DNA of 64,000 bases from Heterobilharzia americana. Its lineage: Eukaryota; Platyhelminthes; Trematoda; Strigeidida; Schistosomatidae. The DNA lies in contig OX104130.1 in the NCBI GenBank assembly GCA_944470555.2, positions 78,125,160-78,189,159 of the forward strand, read 5' to 3'. This document shows positions 11,321 through 23,548 of the stretch, in pieces. A program made the translations under genes and the position numbers. Below the pieces are notes generated by a model, which was not told where the DNA came from, ran no database searches, and saw nothing but the letters and a program-made list of their open reading frames with translations. Each line of letters starts with the position of its first letter. Within the stretch, counting starts at the first letter, position 1.

Positions 11321-12482
11321 AAAACAAACAATATGAGCGAAGAAATATTTATTTTCAATTAGTTCCTCATCAATGGCTCTACACTAATATATAGCATTTT
11401 TAAAAGGTAAAGTTACATAACAGTCTAGTGGTGAGAGTTGTTTAATGAAAGGTTATCAATCTCAAAGTATCAATAAGGTGATAATGGATCAGGTAATTAA
11501 GACAACTAATGCAATGTATTTTTGAGATGAATGGGGATTTTTTAATTTCGAAGTAGTATTCATCAAGGACTGACGTCCGTTTTCAGTGGTTCCTTAACTG
11601 ACGTCAGTCCACAGTGAATACTACTTCTAAATTAACTAAAGCGTAGAATAGGAATACTAGAAAGATTTTTTGAAATTTAAAACAGTTCTTACATCACTGA
11701 TATTTTGTACAATGGTTACTAAAGAGTGAAAATGAAGTGTTACGTCGTGGTAAATTGTTGACTGTAATTAGCGACAGCAGTGGGAGAACAGGATGGCTAA
11801 AACTGTAATAATGATAATAACAACAATAATAGAGCTGTGAAAATATTAGTTATAATCATTTTGTGGGATGAATAAAATGAAGGGTCTTGTTGTAATAAAT
11901 AAGCTATACAGATGGCCAAGGCAAATAAAGAAGCTGTAAGAATTTCTTCTGAAAATACACACTTAGCTTGTTTAAGTGGGTCCCTATGACTTCTGATGTA
12001 TGTAAAAGATGAACCGGTAGAGAATAGGTGAGGTTGAAAGGATTGTTTAAAAAAACTTTTAATGCCTCATGAATATTAACTCGGTGGCCAGTGTCAATCT
12101 GATGCGACAGTATTGATCTTCGCATCGATCTGGTTTGCCCCTCACTTAGCCATGAAGGATGATGCTCGGCAATTCGACTACGAACTTGCCTAACTGTACG
12201 TCCAATGTAACAGGCTCCACACAGAAAATGAGAAGTCAGGTAGTCTGTGTTCGGCTAGCATGATCATCATGAGCCGACTGTGGAATACATGGCATAACTT
12301 TGCGACATTAACTGATCTTTTTTGGAGTTTCTTAGGTGATGTGTCACAATTTCACTGATGATGTCACCTTGAAATTATAGTAATTTTACGTTTGAGAATG
12401 CTATATATTAGTGTGGAGACACTGATGAGGAACTAACTGGAAAGAAATATTTCTTCGCTCACATTGTTTGTCTTACTAAATC
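11321..12482 (-). mobile_element. Penelope-like element with inverted terminal arms
   Basis: The left end (11321-11420, minus orientation) and right end (12388-12482, plus orientation) are inverted copies of one sequence (about 85% alike by eye), containing gatgaggaacta and tatttcttcgctca. Between them the minus strand from about 12235 to 11904 encodes LCGACYIGRTVRQVRSRIAEH, then a tail ending FQKKFLQLLYLPWPSV, i.e. a GIY-YIG endonuclease with the usual PLE C-terminal LPW. No RT remains. The layout is that of a 5'-truncated PLE with an inverted pseudo-LTR. A separate small fold-back repeat lies inside at 11555-11640. Confidence 0.8.
11555..11640. repeat. Fold-back copy of the second ribozyme-SINE tail
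   Basis: The tail motif actgacgtcagtcc...gtgaatactac occurs first on the minus strand (about 11555-11590) and again on the plus strand (about 11605-11640), forming an inverted repeat. No ribozyme core is present. Confidence 0.55.
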
Positions 12483-14070
12483 ATTTACTGATCCAGCTCA
12501 CTGGATAGTCCTTGATTCTGAAAGCTTTGCATTGGTGGTTTTCTTCAGACTACTGCAATTGTCAAAGTCAACAATGATCTTTGGCAACTGCGAACAAGGT
12601 TCGTATATAACTCTTCTTACAATATGGGTCCAAGTACAGACGTCTAGGCTGCGAAAACATCAAATTTTTATCCTTCTCATCGCAAGATACGAATACAATG
12701 CCAAGAACATGGAGCCAATGATTACCCAGTAGCAAAAACATATTCATAAGAATGTAGGGAATTATTAGCGATGTACTTGATCATGGACAGTATAAGAACT
12801 AGATTATCACTGATTCATATCAGCTGCTTACGACTTTGAACGACTTCAGTTATACAAGTAGAAATCTACATAATCTTAAAACTTAAACTAGTAAGACTAA
12901 ACCTGTCTTCAAGTGGCATATCTCTAGTTCATTTTCTGTTAATATGAGAATGTTGTAAAAAATCGGTGTACATTAAGTCTGTTTCTTAAATTTCCATGTG
13001 AAAACCACTTAATTTCAAGGAAGAATTATACAGCATGAATAAGCGTATTGGTGGTGTATTTACAAAAACACTTGCCAAGAGTCAATACCATTTACTTAAG
13101 TCCGCTCCATGCATCAGTTGAGCAGGGCAATCAAGAACTAATCAGTAGCCTTCTTTCAATAAAGCAACTACCGTCAAATATCTCATAAAATGTATTCTTT
13201 AGAAGATGGATGCCTTCTTATAATTTATAATTGAACAGTTATTCCATACTTGTATCAAACGATTGCCAGTCTCTGATAAATGATAAGCCTAGATGTTTAT
13301 ATATACCTATTTGTAAACGTAATGATAAACAGGGTATAGAAGCGAAAAACAAAATAAAGCGTAACTAACTATGGCTAGAAGTCAACTTGGACCAACCGAA
13401 TGCACTATTCAATTATATAAGATCATAATCCTAAGAAAACAAAGATAAATCCTAAGTAAGTACAGCAACATCGTCTAAGCTCTTAGTTTATATTTCTAAG
13501 TTGATTAACAGAAGGGATTCAATTATTCCTAAGTGACTTATGCTAATCTTCAAAGTAAAACAACAATCATAATGATCAACACTAAGTGAAAACAATTGCA
13601 TGTGAGCAGTTCTTTAGAATAATGTTTATTGAATTAACTTTCATGATACATATTTCCTTACACAGATCACTGAATATACATCTTTGTTTTGCGTTGTTAA
13701 AAAGGAAACCTTCAATATTTTTGTCATAAATCACAAAAAAAATAAATTATGGCACACCTTATCGGTTCAGTTTTACCACTTTATACTTCAGATTGACGAG
13801 AAAAATTCCACATCCAACCAATTCTCTGTAAGCAGATCGATTCAGCTGCTCAAATGGAGCTAGGTATACAGGTTTTTCAATGCAACATGAACGCATATAG
13901 GTAACAGTGGAGAGATGAGAAGTATTATAGGTGAACACATCAAGTAAACGTCATCCCTACCTCAAGAAGTTTCTCATTCAAAACCATTTAAGAGGTGAAG
14001 GGAGTGGATCAGTTTAGGTTGCACATAATAATTGTTTTACCGATACATATACATATGTATATATTTATAA
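12483..14070. other. No feature recognised
   Basis: AT-rich sequence with only short chance frames; nothing assigned. Confidence 0.45.
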
Positions 14071-14765
14071 TTACTATTATTATTCCTTTGGGTTCCTAGT
14101 GGAACATAGGGCTTCAGTACCACGTCCCATTCCACTCTCCTCGCTGCAGTCTTTTCAGCATGGCTCCATGACTGCATACGACCTTTCATTTCTTATTCAC
14201 ACCATCTCCTCCATGTCACCCTCAGCACACATGCCCAACTCGTCGTTTCTAATTTGGCTTCCATTTGACGACCTGACCTGACGCGTAATGTCTCCAGTCG
14301 GCTTTTCAATGTATGCCCAATCCATCTCCACTTACTTCTGTATATTTGATTGTTGATAGGTTCTTAGTTTGTTCGTTCTCAGAGTTCCTTGTTGCTTATT
14401 TTTATTATTCCGGCCGTCTGATCTTCAGTATCGAGTGAGACAGCGTAGGTGGCAGCTGTCTATGAATATCTGTAGTTTGTTGGAGGTGCTTTTTGTGATG
14501 CGGCAAGTTTCTGAACCATACAGCAGCACTGACTTGACATTGGTGTTGAAAATCGGGATCTTGTTTAACAAGCTGATTGCAGCAGATCTCCACACTGGTT
14601 ATTTCAGATTGATCAAGGGCTTTCTTCCTGTCTTTCTGATACTGGCTTTGATGTCTTCATCTGTGCTGCCGCCTGTAGTAGAAACGATGTTGCCTAATAA
14701 CACAAATTTATTGACTACCTCCTTTGGAGCCTTAAATCTCGTTCTCCTTGTTCCCAGATAGCAAC
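14071..14765 (-). mobile_element. RTE/SR2-like retrotransposon 3' fragment
   Basis: The 3' end is at the left (attattattcctttgggttcc, reverse of the family tail). Reading the minus strand, segments corresponding to [16 protein letters not shown], the LQTFI(N/D) block and KWRWIGHT are recognisable across several frames. Plus-strand open frames here (14099-14281, 14369-14761) are antisense shadows. The RT catalytic core is missing. Confidence 0.85.
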
Positions 14766-16202
14766 CGAACTTCAAAGATTATTTTCGCTTGATGGTCATC
14801 TAGGTGAATGACTTTATTGCTATTTTTGTTAGATTATTAAGGGTAATCAGCCAGATTTTTACATTCAGTCTTCATTCTTGTTAGTTGTTATCTACAAAGC
14901 TAATCTGCAACCTCACTTAAATGACTGCTGGTTTAAAGAACTAAATACCATTTGCAGACTACACGCAGATAGATGCTAATTTTTCGTATTACCACCTACT
15001 AGTCTACTTTAATCTAAAACCCAGAAGTTATGTGTAAAGTGGTTGTCAATACATTGCTGTGTTTGGCGTTTTCTTGCTCTTTAATTCAGTATAATTTATT
15101 GTTGGTTTGAACAATAGTAACAGATAGATCATTTAGTCAACTATCTTACCACTGTAGTTCCACTTGCATAAATATTACGTAACTGTTCACGTAGTTTTAT
15201 CAAATACAAATTATCTTCCTAATTGTGAACCAGACTTCACCGGCTACCTATCAATTCTCTACAAATTTGTTTACGACTGGAAACATAAAACCAAAAAATG
15301 ACTCTTTTCAGCGTTATCTGTCTCGCATAACGAGATTGCATTCTTTCGATAAGAAGGCGTGTTTCGTTGACAAACCCTCTATTTGTATTGCATATTACGA
15401 CAAACGTTGATGAGTTACGTAATGTGACTAGTACTGTTCAAATGATTTTTCAAAACTGAGATAGTAATAAAGTACCAGTTCGCCTGACGTAATAATGCAA
15501 GCAAAGAAGGAAGGCAGTTAAAAATGAGACAAACTGTAGAGCTAAAAGAAAGATGTATGTACAAAAGACGCATTATTTGAGTCACAAGGTGACTGGCTTA
15601 GTTTTCATCTTTCCTAATGTTAAACCTGTTGTTAATAAAATCACTTTGAATTCAGAGTCCAGACTTTGAAATATTGCTTGTCGTAAATTTACGCTTTGAA
15701 TATTTTTGTAGCCTACACTATTCATGAACTTTCTGAAAAATCTCTGGATAAATCTGAAGTTGGTTTCTGGCTTTACTAAATTCTGAGAACCAGACAAATC
15801 ACATAGCCAAAGGCCACATGCAAAGTGTTTTCTTTTCTTCCCGTGAAACTCAAACAGTGTTTGATTGGAATTTATACATTTCACTGTTTAGTTTCAAATC
15901 AGCTGGTTAGTTCCAACAGAATAAGAAGACAAACTTCAAATAGACTGATACTGTAGACAACTACATTATGAAGAAGTGTGCGGTCGCGCGTAACTGGTTT
16001 GTTTACCTGCATGCATATTGAAAATGATAGTTAATTTGTTCAAATTGGAGGGTGTCCAGTGCACTGTGGTAGAATGGGAGTCCGTTATTGTTGATTTATT
16101 AGATTTACCAGAAAGTCAAGGAACAGTATTATTTACTGCACTACGTCTCGCATATAACTTACAGATAACAATCACATGAAGATGCATCATCATAGAACAG
16201 AG
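14766..16202. other. No feature recognised
   Basis: AT-rich. A 100-residue minus frame at 15582-15884 has no recognisable domain, and I see no repeat family. Confidence 0.4.
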
Positions 16203-17265
16203 CATCATCAAATTTGAAAAGGCCTTCCACAGCGTCGACTGAGTAGTAACTTGGCAGGTAGCTGCTTTAACACTACGGAGTACCACAAATATCTATCGGC
16301 CACATTCAACAGCTATATGACCATGCCATATCCTAAGTGATTGACAATGGAAAGCTCGGTGATGCCTTTGAATCAAAGACAGGAGTAAGATAAAGTTGTC
16401 ACCTACTATCATCACCGATGACTCTCCTGATTGTGGTCGACTGTAATGGAATGGATCGTGCAACATACTGTGAAGAGCGGGAAGATATGCATATGCTGTT
16501 TGACTAATGAGAAGATCTTTGAAGATTTGAATTTTGCCGAGGGTGATTCATGTCGAATGTCACACAAGCTTGAAGGTCTACGGAAGAAAACTGACAAGTT
16601 GACAGAAGAGGCAGCGAGGAAAGGACTACCTCCGGGTGAACGTAGAGAAGACAGAAGTGTTGAATGTACCCAACCAACGACAACAACAACAGCAACAACA
16701 AAGGGGCACCAATCACCATCAACGAGAGGAATATAAAGCAGGTAATCTTTATCACCTACCTACCTAGGCAGCAGCGGCTGCAGAGATGAGAGCATCAAAG
16801 CCAGAATCGGAAAGACTGCAAGATAGGCCTTCATTAGTGTGAAGTCAGTGTGAATATCAACTGCACTGCACTGTACTCAGCATAAAGCGTGAATAAGATC
16901 AGGATTTTCAGCACTCATATCAGTCAAGCAAATGCTTTTATGTGATAGTTCAGAGAAGAAACTCTGACCTCCTAACCAACCAAGAACCTATCAACAATCA
17001 AATATACAGAAGTAAGTGGAGATGGATTGGGCATACATTGAAAAGCCGACTGGAGACATTACGCGTCAGGTCAGGTCGTCAAATGGAAGCCAAATTAGAA
17101 ACGACGAGTTGGGCATGTGTGCTGAGGGTGACATGGAGGAGATGGTGTGAATAAGAAATGAAAGGTCGTATGCAGTCATGGAGCCATGCTGAAAAGACTG
17201 CAGCGAGGAGAGTGGAATGGGACGTGGTACTGAAGCCCTATATTCCACTGGCAGCCTAAAAGATA
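16203..17265 (+). mobile_element. RTE/SR2-like retrotransposon, RT palm to 3' end
   Basis: RT motif A is readable near 16205-16240 (IKFEKAFHSVD, family form FIDFEKAFDSVD). The motif C region is eroded (FAEGDSCRMSHKLEG in place of FADDLCLMSHKLED, near 16532-16575). A run of Gln/Thr codons at about 16670-16700 matches the poly-Gln linker of the family, and KWRWIGHTLK lies near 17013-17043. Stops and shifts break the frame. The 3' end is eroded (attccactggcagcctaaaa). Confidence 0.85.
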
Positions 17266-17404
17266 GATAAAAAATATTTAAAAAATGAAAAAAATCATAT
17301 GGAGGTAATTACACAACTTTGAGATATCTTTTATATGCTCCTGATTTTCTCATTTCCTTTGCGATATGCGTAGTAGGATTTTCAATGTTTCTGGAAAGGT
17401 TTCT

Positions 17405-17750
17405 GAGTAATTTCTATTGTATGTAGTATTTGCTGATTCGATAAACAAAGATTCAGTTATCAATCTCTTTCAATTATGACATCCAGGCTCAAAAGCCAGC
17501 TAGGTCAAATCGTCAGGTCCTGATAACGTAAGGAATTTAGAAAAAATCTTAGCAATGGCTATACATACAATTAAACACAGCCATACAATATTCATAGGAC
17601 GGGTTAAAAGTCCTTAAAACTAACATAAGTGCGTGAAGAAAAAGATTGATAACTGACTCTTTGTATATCGAATCAATAACTAACATGTAACATGAAAGAC
17701 TCAAGACTTGTCCCGGATATTCTAAAATCTTAAAACGCATATCACAAAGG
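17405..17750. mobile_element. PLE C-terminal scraps in inverted orientation
   Basis: The block encoding roughly (I/T)ESLFIES(T)N, found at 30410-30440 in the PLE at 28.5-30.7 kb, appears here twice: on the minus strand around 17435-17485 and on the plus strand around 17635-17680, followed by the cttgtcccggatattct motif that matches the pseudo-LTR near 30480. Only small pieces survive, so the assignment is tentative. Confidence 0.45.
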
Positions 17751-18284
17751 AAGCGAAGAAATCAGGACCATATAAAGGATATCTGAAGGTTGTGTAATCC
17801 AGTAAATAATACTGTTTTTTGACTTTGTGATAAATTCTAGTAAGTCAATAGACATAGAATCAAAAGTTTTCTTCATAACCTCCGAAATACCCATACATGT
17901 GAACTACAAAAGTACGTAGCATTAGTATTATATTCTATTGGGGACCGTTCAAATTCTGGACTGGCCGATTCTTATGAGTTTAAACTAAGACTAGGTTTTG
18001 AATTTATTTGTACTCATGTTGTCGCTATTATTCACATACGGATCACTGTTATTATTTGTTTCTTCAATGTTCTTATGAATTTCTCAATAAACTGTTGAGG
18101 ATAATTATTAATTATTAACTATAAAAGAAGATTTTGAATAAAAGTATATTTCGTATTGAAATGTTCACATTCTAAAGGAAAGATATTCTGAGTTTATAAA
18201 CTTAATTCTGTAGTTTCAGACCTTATGACATCATTTTGAATAGTGTATATTCAGTTGACTCTCATGAGACACTTTCAATGTCTT

Positions 18285-18286
<2 letters not shown>
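17751..18286. other. No feature recognised
   Basis: AT-rich spacer before a microsatellite; nothing assigned. Confidence 0.45.

Positions 18287-18348
<62 letters not shown>
18287..18348. repeat. Compound microsatellite (AACT)n-(AT)n
   Basis: Several actaacta units run directly into about 20 copies of the dinucleotide AT. Confidence 0.95.
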
Positions 18349-18351
<3 letters not shown>

Positions 18352-18532
18352 GATAAACAAAGCTAATGTTGAATTCGTTGTGACTTATTCATTTAAGGCG
18401 AGTTTTATCACAACGTGATATGAGTTAGAGAAAATGGTAACAAAGAACAGCTGCTTTCTCTAAGTATGAAGCTTCTCAGTAACGTATATCGACGACTTAT
18501 TGACCTCAAAACAGTTTAGCTTAATGCGAGTG

Positions 18533-18578
18533 TTACTATACTATACTATACTATACTATACTATACTATACTATACTA
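18533..18578. repeat. Pentanucleotide microsatellite (ACTAT)n
   Basis: About nine near-perfect tandem copies of actat. Confidence 0.95.
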
Positions 18579-19293
18579 GAATAGCAGATGTCATTTGAGT
18601 ACTACTCCTTAGATAATTCAGGTAAATTTTAGTTATCAACTCACCTCATCTTACTGAGTCATAGTTTAGGACAATGTGCATGGCTATATCTGAGCTTATC
18701 TCTAAATATCCTAATACACCTAGTCCAATTATTAAATTTCCAGCTGTGTCTCAGAAACAAATGTAGCTAACTTCCGATCTAAGTTCAAGCACCCGTTGTC
18801 GATAGGGCAGGAAATACACCATTCAGCCTACTAGCTGCTTTGAAATTCCTATACAAGTTAACTAATTATTTTCTTCAACTTAGGAAAGGATAAAAGTAGC
18901 AAGTAGGTAATTTAAGAAAATCAGAAAATCGCAGGACCAGAGGTTAAATTATATCGGGGTATCTTAGAATATACAGGAAGTAAAATAAAGGAAGAGGTTC
19001 GACAGAAACTACAAGATATTGCCTGATAAACACAGACATGCCATGAATTTTAGGTTCTTAGAAATACAAGTTATGCATATTAGATGTATAAATACGCTAA
19101 ATAAAATTTGAACTTATTTTTTGCCAGCCTTTCTGTGCTTTATGTATATCGCTCGACATTAAAATACTTTATGACGCTCGATTCTTATTGCTTATCCTTT
19201 TTTTTGAAAATGCCATCTCTTCTGTTTGAACCAGTGATCTTTCCATGCAAAATAATTAGAAGTGATGTGCCTTAAGACCTATAAGCTATGGCT
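18579..19293. other. No feature recognised
   Basis: AT-rich spacer without assignable motifs. Confidence 0.45.
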
Positions 19294-19605
19294 GAAGTAA
19301 GCTTTATGTTGGTACTTGCATTATCCTGTCGTTGATCGGACCCAATTGATCGGTTTCTACTGGCATATGCTCTCATGCCTGGGTGCCTCCATATAGTCTG
19401 TGTTTCAATTTTATACTTTGGATGGTTAGTGGTTAGCCAAAGAATCCAGATCAAACCCTTCTTCCTATTTGGGACTCGTCAACTAGGTATACCTGCCTCT
19501 AAGTGATCAATGTTGTCTCCATGAAAACTCGAACCCATAAGCAATCACTTCAAATGTTAAAGCATTATTTACTGAGTCAATGAGCCACGATAGCCACTTT
19601 TTGTG
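19294..19605 (-). repeat. SM-alpha-type repeat, promoter, hammerhead and tail
   Basis: Read on the minus strand the order is promoter (from about 19605), B-box remnant (gggttcgagtttt near 19525-19537), degenerate hammerhead (19433-19490) and tail to about 19294. The core is TTGACGA with C3 lost, and GAAG replaces GAAA, so cleavage is unlikely. The tail matches those at 39.5, 45.9 and 51.6 kb and defines the full unit as about 300 bp. Confidence 0.75.
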
Positions 19606-20117
19606 TGAAAGGTACAGCCCTTAATTAATTCAAGTCAACAGGCTCAAAGTTGTCAAGTGTAAAAACGAATGCTTTCATGTATGATTTGGCACCTTGTCGT
19701 TACTAGATTGTCCAGAACTCGAACTGTATTACTTGGGGGGACAAAATGTTAGAAATTTCATATAATTAATTTTCTTTATAAATTTTTGAAAAGCGAGAAC
19801 TACAAATATTATGAGATGAATCAAATTCATTTCGTGTTCATTAGAATAACGTTCAAAAGCGATGAATTGAGGTCACAAAATAATCTCCAACTTAATGTAT
19901 CTATCCTACTAACTTACACAGCTGCAAAATTAACAGTTGTCTATGACACGAGAAACATGACCAGAGAAACTAATTTAGACGTGAGACCTCATACTATTAC
20001 CTTCAGTTTTACTTATCTATTCACCTGTACTTACAGTAGCGTGTATCCTGGATGAACGGAGAGGGTCCTTATTGAAATAATTAGCATGTACCGCAAAACC
20101 TATCACTGACAAATAGA
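19606..20117. other. No feature recognised
   Basis: An 89-codon plus frame (19786-20055) is present but unassignable; otherwise AT-rich spacer. Confidence 0.4.
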
Positions 20118-20312
20118 AGGCCGCCAGGCAGCGCCATTGCCAAGCACATCAAAGATACAAGTCATGCCAGCGACTCAAACCTGGCTCTTAAGACAATCAA
20201 TAGACAAAGAAGTAGTAGACTGCTGCACTATGCAGAAGCAGCAGAAGTTCCTCGACTGAAATCAGTTCCATGTGTTGAAAAGGATTTTTTAGTTCACCTT
20301 GTACTGCCTTGA
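20118..20312 (+). pseudogene. PLE GIY-YIG endonuclease C-terminal tail, open but lacking the catalytic part
   Basis: Sixty-four codons without a start Met run open to TGA at 20310. The protein begins RPPGSAIAKHIKDTSHASDS and ends VEKDFLVHLVLP, matching the post-GIY-YIG tail of PLEs (SAIAKHI..T.H, then an acidic/basic block and a terminal V.L.LPW-like motif). The GIY-YIG core itself is upstream of the breakpoint and missing. It belongs to a different PLE subfamily from the 7-9 kb copy. Confidence 0.72.
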
Positions 20313-20545
20313 CGAGTTGTTCCTTTCCTACAGCTTTACTTACTACTTTATTCTTTCATCTTGTTATTTTACATATTATTCTCTAACATTATTTATATTC
20401 CCATCATTTTCCATTTACCCTAACCCATTATATCTTTATCGTTTTTGTTGGTATATCCTTTTCCATTCCTCTGTTATTAATTCACACACTTTGGACACTA
20501 TCCTTGTTGTTTTCCTACTTCCATAAGAATTCCTACCACCTCACA
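20313..20545 (+). repeat. PLE 3' UTR (pyrimidine/AT-rich)
   Basis: This follows the endonuclease tail directly. Its skewed T-rich composition yields a spurious Tyr/Phe-rich open frame (20299-20526) that mimics a membrane protein. Confidence 0.55.
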
Positions 20546-22104
20546 GTGTAGTCACATTCCTTTACTACTATTACGTAGTAATTTGCCTTGTGTTTACCGT
20601 CTGACATTAAACTCTGACTTGTTGCCAGTATTGGTTGTTCACATCGTGAACTTTGTCATTCATCTTTATTCGTTTAGGTTGGAAGGATGTTTTTGGTGTC
20701 GCTTACTACTGAAATGTGTCAAGTGACTTATATTGAACAGTGATAGCTTGCTAGACACATTTTTGGATTTAGTGTGTATATGGAAGATTTAGAGTATACG
20801 AAATGAATTCGATTTCTGCAACAGGATTTGTTACTCTTGTCTTCCAATAAAAATGGTCATACAGTCAGATTACTATTTTGCTGCGTCTGATGAATGGAAA
20901 GATGGAATTGAAGAAATAGCAAAGATTTGCTGAATTAATCAATAACTGGGACATCTGCCTAAAAACTGAAAGTGAGTTGAAGCTGGATCACCTCGGATTG
21001 TGAAGTAAAGACAGAAATAGATCGCTAAATCGGTTGTCAGTCGAGATATACCCAAATCCCTTACATAGGTGTGTTATTTACAGAGTTCTATGACAATTTT
21101 GCAGTGCATTAAATCTTTTTTTATTTTTTGTCTAGTGGAATAATAATTAGAGATTTTTAATAATCGTATGATTCTAAAATTCTTTGCACAGTGTCAGTGC
21201 CATCCTTAACTGTATAAGTACATATTAGTTTGCGTAGACAGTACATATCAAAGAGTAACATTTTTCATCCATTCGCTTGATTAAAACCTAAAAGGCAGAT
21301 ACACCACAAGGTCAAGGAGTAATGCACGATGTTAGATCATCATAATTCAGAGAATAGACATCATTTTTGAAGTATTGGAGTGTAACATTTCTAAAGACCA
21401 CTTCTTCTAAAGAAGTTATCCTTTTACAATTATGAATCACAATCAATGCATGGAAAGGAGTAAGATATACACCAACAGTTAGTCAAACTTCTGAATTACA
21501 TCCGTGGGAAACTATAGGAGTACTTGATAGGCACATTCCGGTTCAGTCATCTACTAGCTTTGTAGGAGTGACCGATTACGAAAAGAATGACCGTATATTA
21601 ATTATCTTTATCGTTTCATTAAACGCATAGTAACAGTACATGTCCAGATAAATTTTCACATCAAGACCATTTTCTTTCAAGCGATGATCCATTGACCTTA
21701 GTTAGTTCATAGCTCCTTATGAGAATACACTCTCACAGCAAATATACGCATTGTAATGGTTGGAATTTTTTTCAACCATAAAATGCGAGTTTTCTTTCGG
21801 GTGGTTTGCTGTAGTCAGTAACAAAACTATTAACATGCACCGGAAAGAAATTTCATGTTCATTTCATGATTCGAATGCGTAGACAGTGGTGATAAGAACA
21901 TATATTATTCAGAAGCGATAAATGAAACTGCTGACATCCTCAGCCGTCGCTTTGTTTATAAGAATATCTCATGAGGTGTTAAGGGGTATGGTTTATAAAA
22001 TCACAAACTGATCACAAACGTCTGTTAGCTGAACACCCAGTGTGACCAGTGAACTTCATGACATAACACTGTAATCTTTTCAAGCAATTGGTCCCTTTGA
22101 TAAA
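20546..22104. other. No feature recognised
   Basis: AT-rich, without transposon motifs or significant frames. Confidence 0.45.
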
Positions 22105-23548
22105 TTTAAACAGCGTAATGAGAACACGAAGATTATCTGAAACAATTAATATTTTATGTGACTATATTTCTCCTAACAGCCTTATATTCCCTATCCCTAT
22201 TAATTCTTTAAAAGATTTATTGTTATTATGCACTGATAAAGTTGAATTCACATTCGAGGGTGAACACTTTCAACAGATCTATGGTGTCGCAATGGGTATT
22301 CCATCGGGACCGTTGCTAGCTGATGTATACATGTCATATGTTGAAAACATGGCTGACGATCTCATCGGAAGGTTTCTCTTTATAAGAGATGTGTTGATGA
22401 TATAGTCATTATATGTGAAAAGCCTGATGATGCAGTGTGCCTGCTACAGAAAATGAACACGGTTCAAAATCATATTAGCCTGAGCTGTGAACCAGGGACG
22501 AACAACCAGCTACCGTTCATAGACGTATTGCTCAGTCGACGGGAGGATGGCTCGACCAGGAGGTGGATCTATAAGAAACCTACATGGACAGGGCAACATC
22601 TTAATTTCCATAGCTATTGCCCAGTCCAATATAAAGGTGGTTTAGTCAGATGCTTATTCAACAGGATAAACCGCATCTGCACCGATGACACCGGGGAGGA
22701 AGAAACCAACTTACTGACGACAACTCTGACACAGAACGGATACCCGTTGAAATTTATCGACAGGTGCAAAAGTTGTGTACCATTGAAAAGTGCACAGTGT
22801 TCTGTTGCTAAGAAAAATGTCTACATCTCATTACCATTTAGAGGTGATTCACATAGCTCTGTTGTGAGGAAAAGACTTAGATCGGCCATCTGTAAACCGT
22901 ATTATGCAGCTAACGTCATCATTGTAGAGAAGACCAAGTCCACGTTACAGCACAGACCGAAACCGCATATAAACGGTTACATCACATCCCACTGTGTTTA
23001 TCAATTCACATGTATGTGTGGACACACATACATAGGGAGGAGTAACCGTGATATGCAATTAAGGAAGGATGAACATGTACCTCAGTGGCTACAAAAACAA
23101 ATGATCTCAACAGATGCGATAAGTGCAGATGACGAATAGCTATCTTCGTCTATCGCTAAACACATACTAGAAACTAACCATAGGATAGACATGAAAACAG
23201 CCTTTAAAGTACTACATAACAGTGGTCAGAATCGAGTGCTTAAATTTATTGAAGCTGTTGCCATCCGTAAATTTAATCCCCCTTTATGTATACAAAAACA
23301 ATTTGTACTCACTTTGAACCTACCTTGGTAGTATTGATTTTAATTTTCACACCAAGAGTAAGGCTTTTTTCTATCCCTTCCTTTTCCTATGTTTCCTATT
23401 AACTTCATTGACCTTTTCGTAAATTTTCATACAAGTAGTTCGACAAGTCCATGTGTGATCAGATTTTTGGAAATGTATAGCGCTAACACATCACATGTTT
23501 TTGATAATGTTCGTCTTCTCATTACAGTGTAATCTTTTATTGGTTTTG
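22105..23548 (+). mobile_element. Penelope-like element, second copy of the 7-9 kb family
   Basis: The left end (22105-22142, cagcgtaatgaga...) is the inverse of the 3' terminus (about 23500-23545), so the copy has a short inverted arm joined directly to the middle of the RT. Coding then runs from motif A-B spacing through the endonuclease to the conserved LTLNLPW and a TAG at 23329-23331, followed by the 3' UTR. The 5' half (N-terminus, motif A) is gone. Confidence 0.88.
22140..23331 (+). pseudogene. PLE RT C-terminal half plus GIY-YIG endonuclease
   Basis: RT motif B reads GVAMGIPSGPLLADVYM (about 22285-22335), close to the consensus GVAMGSP. One base is missing at about 22370-22373 relative to the other copy (gg for ggg), so motif C (C/YVDD) is out of frame. 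The frame resumes from 22435 with QLPFIDVLLSRREDG and YKKPTWTG, then a connector, then the endonuclease VYQFTCMCGHTYIGRSNRDM (about 23000-23060). A TAG nonsense codon at 23137 precedes the tail SSSIAKHILETNHRIDMKT. Unlike the 7-9 kb copy, RT and endonuclease are collinear here and show the native domain order. Confidence 0.88.

Noticed and set aside
12415..12440. CTGATGAGGAACTAACTGG as a hammerhead core in the PLE arm
   Set aside because: No stem II complementarity before the AAAG, and the inverted partner reads TTGATGA; it is only the conserved arm sequence.
20299..20526. Small Tyr/Phe-rich membrane protein
   Set aside because: It is the translated T-rich 3' UTR of a PLE, directly after the endonuclease stop codon, in another frame.
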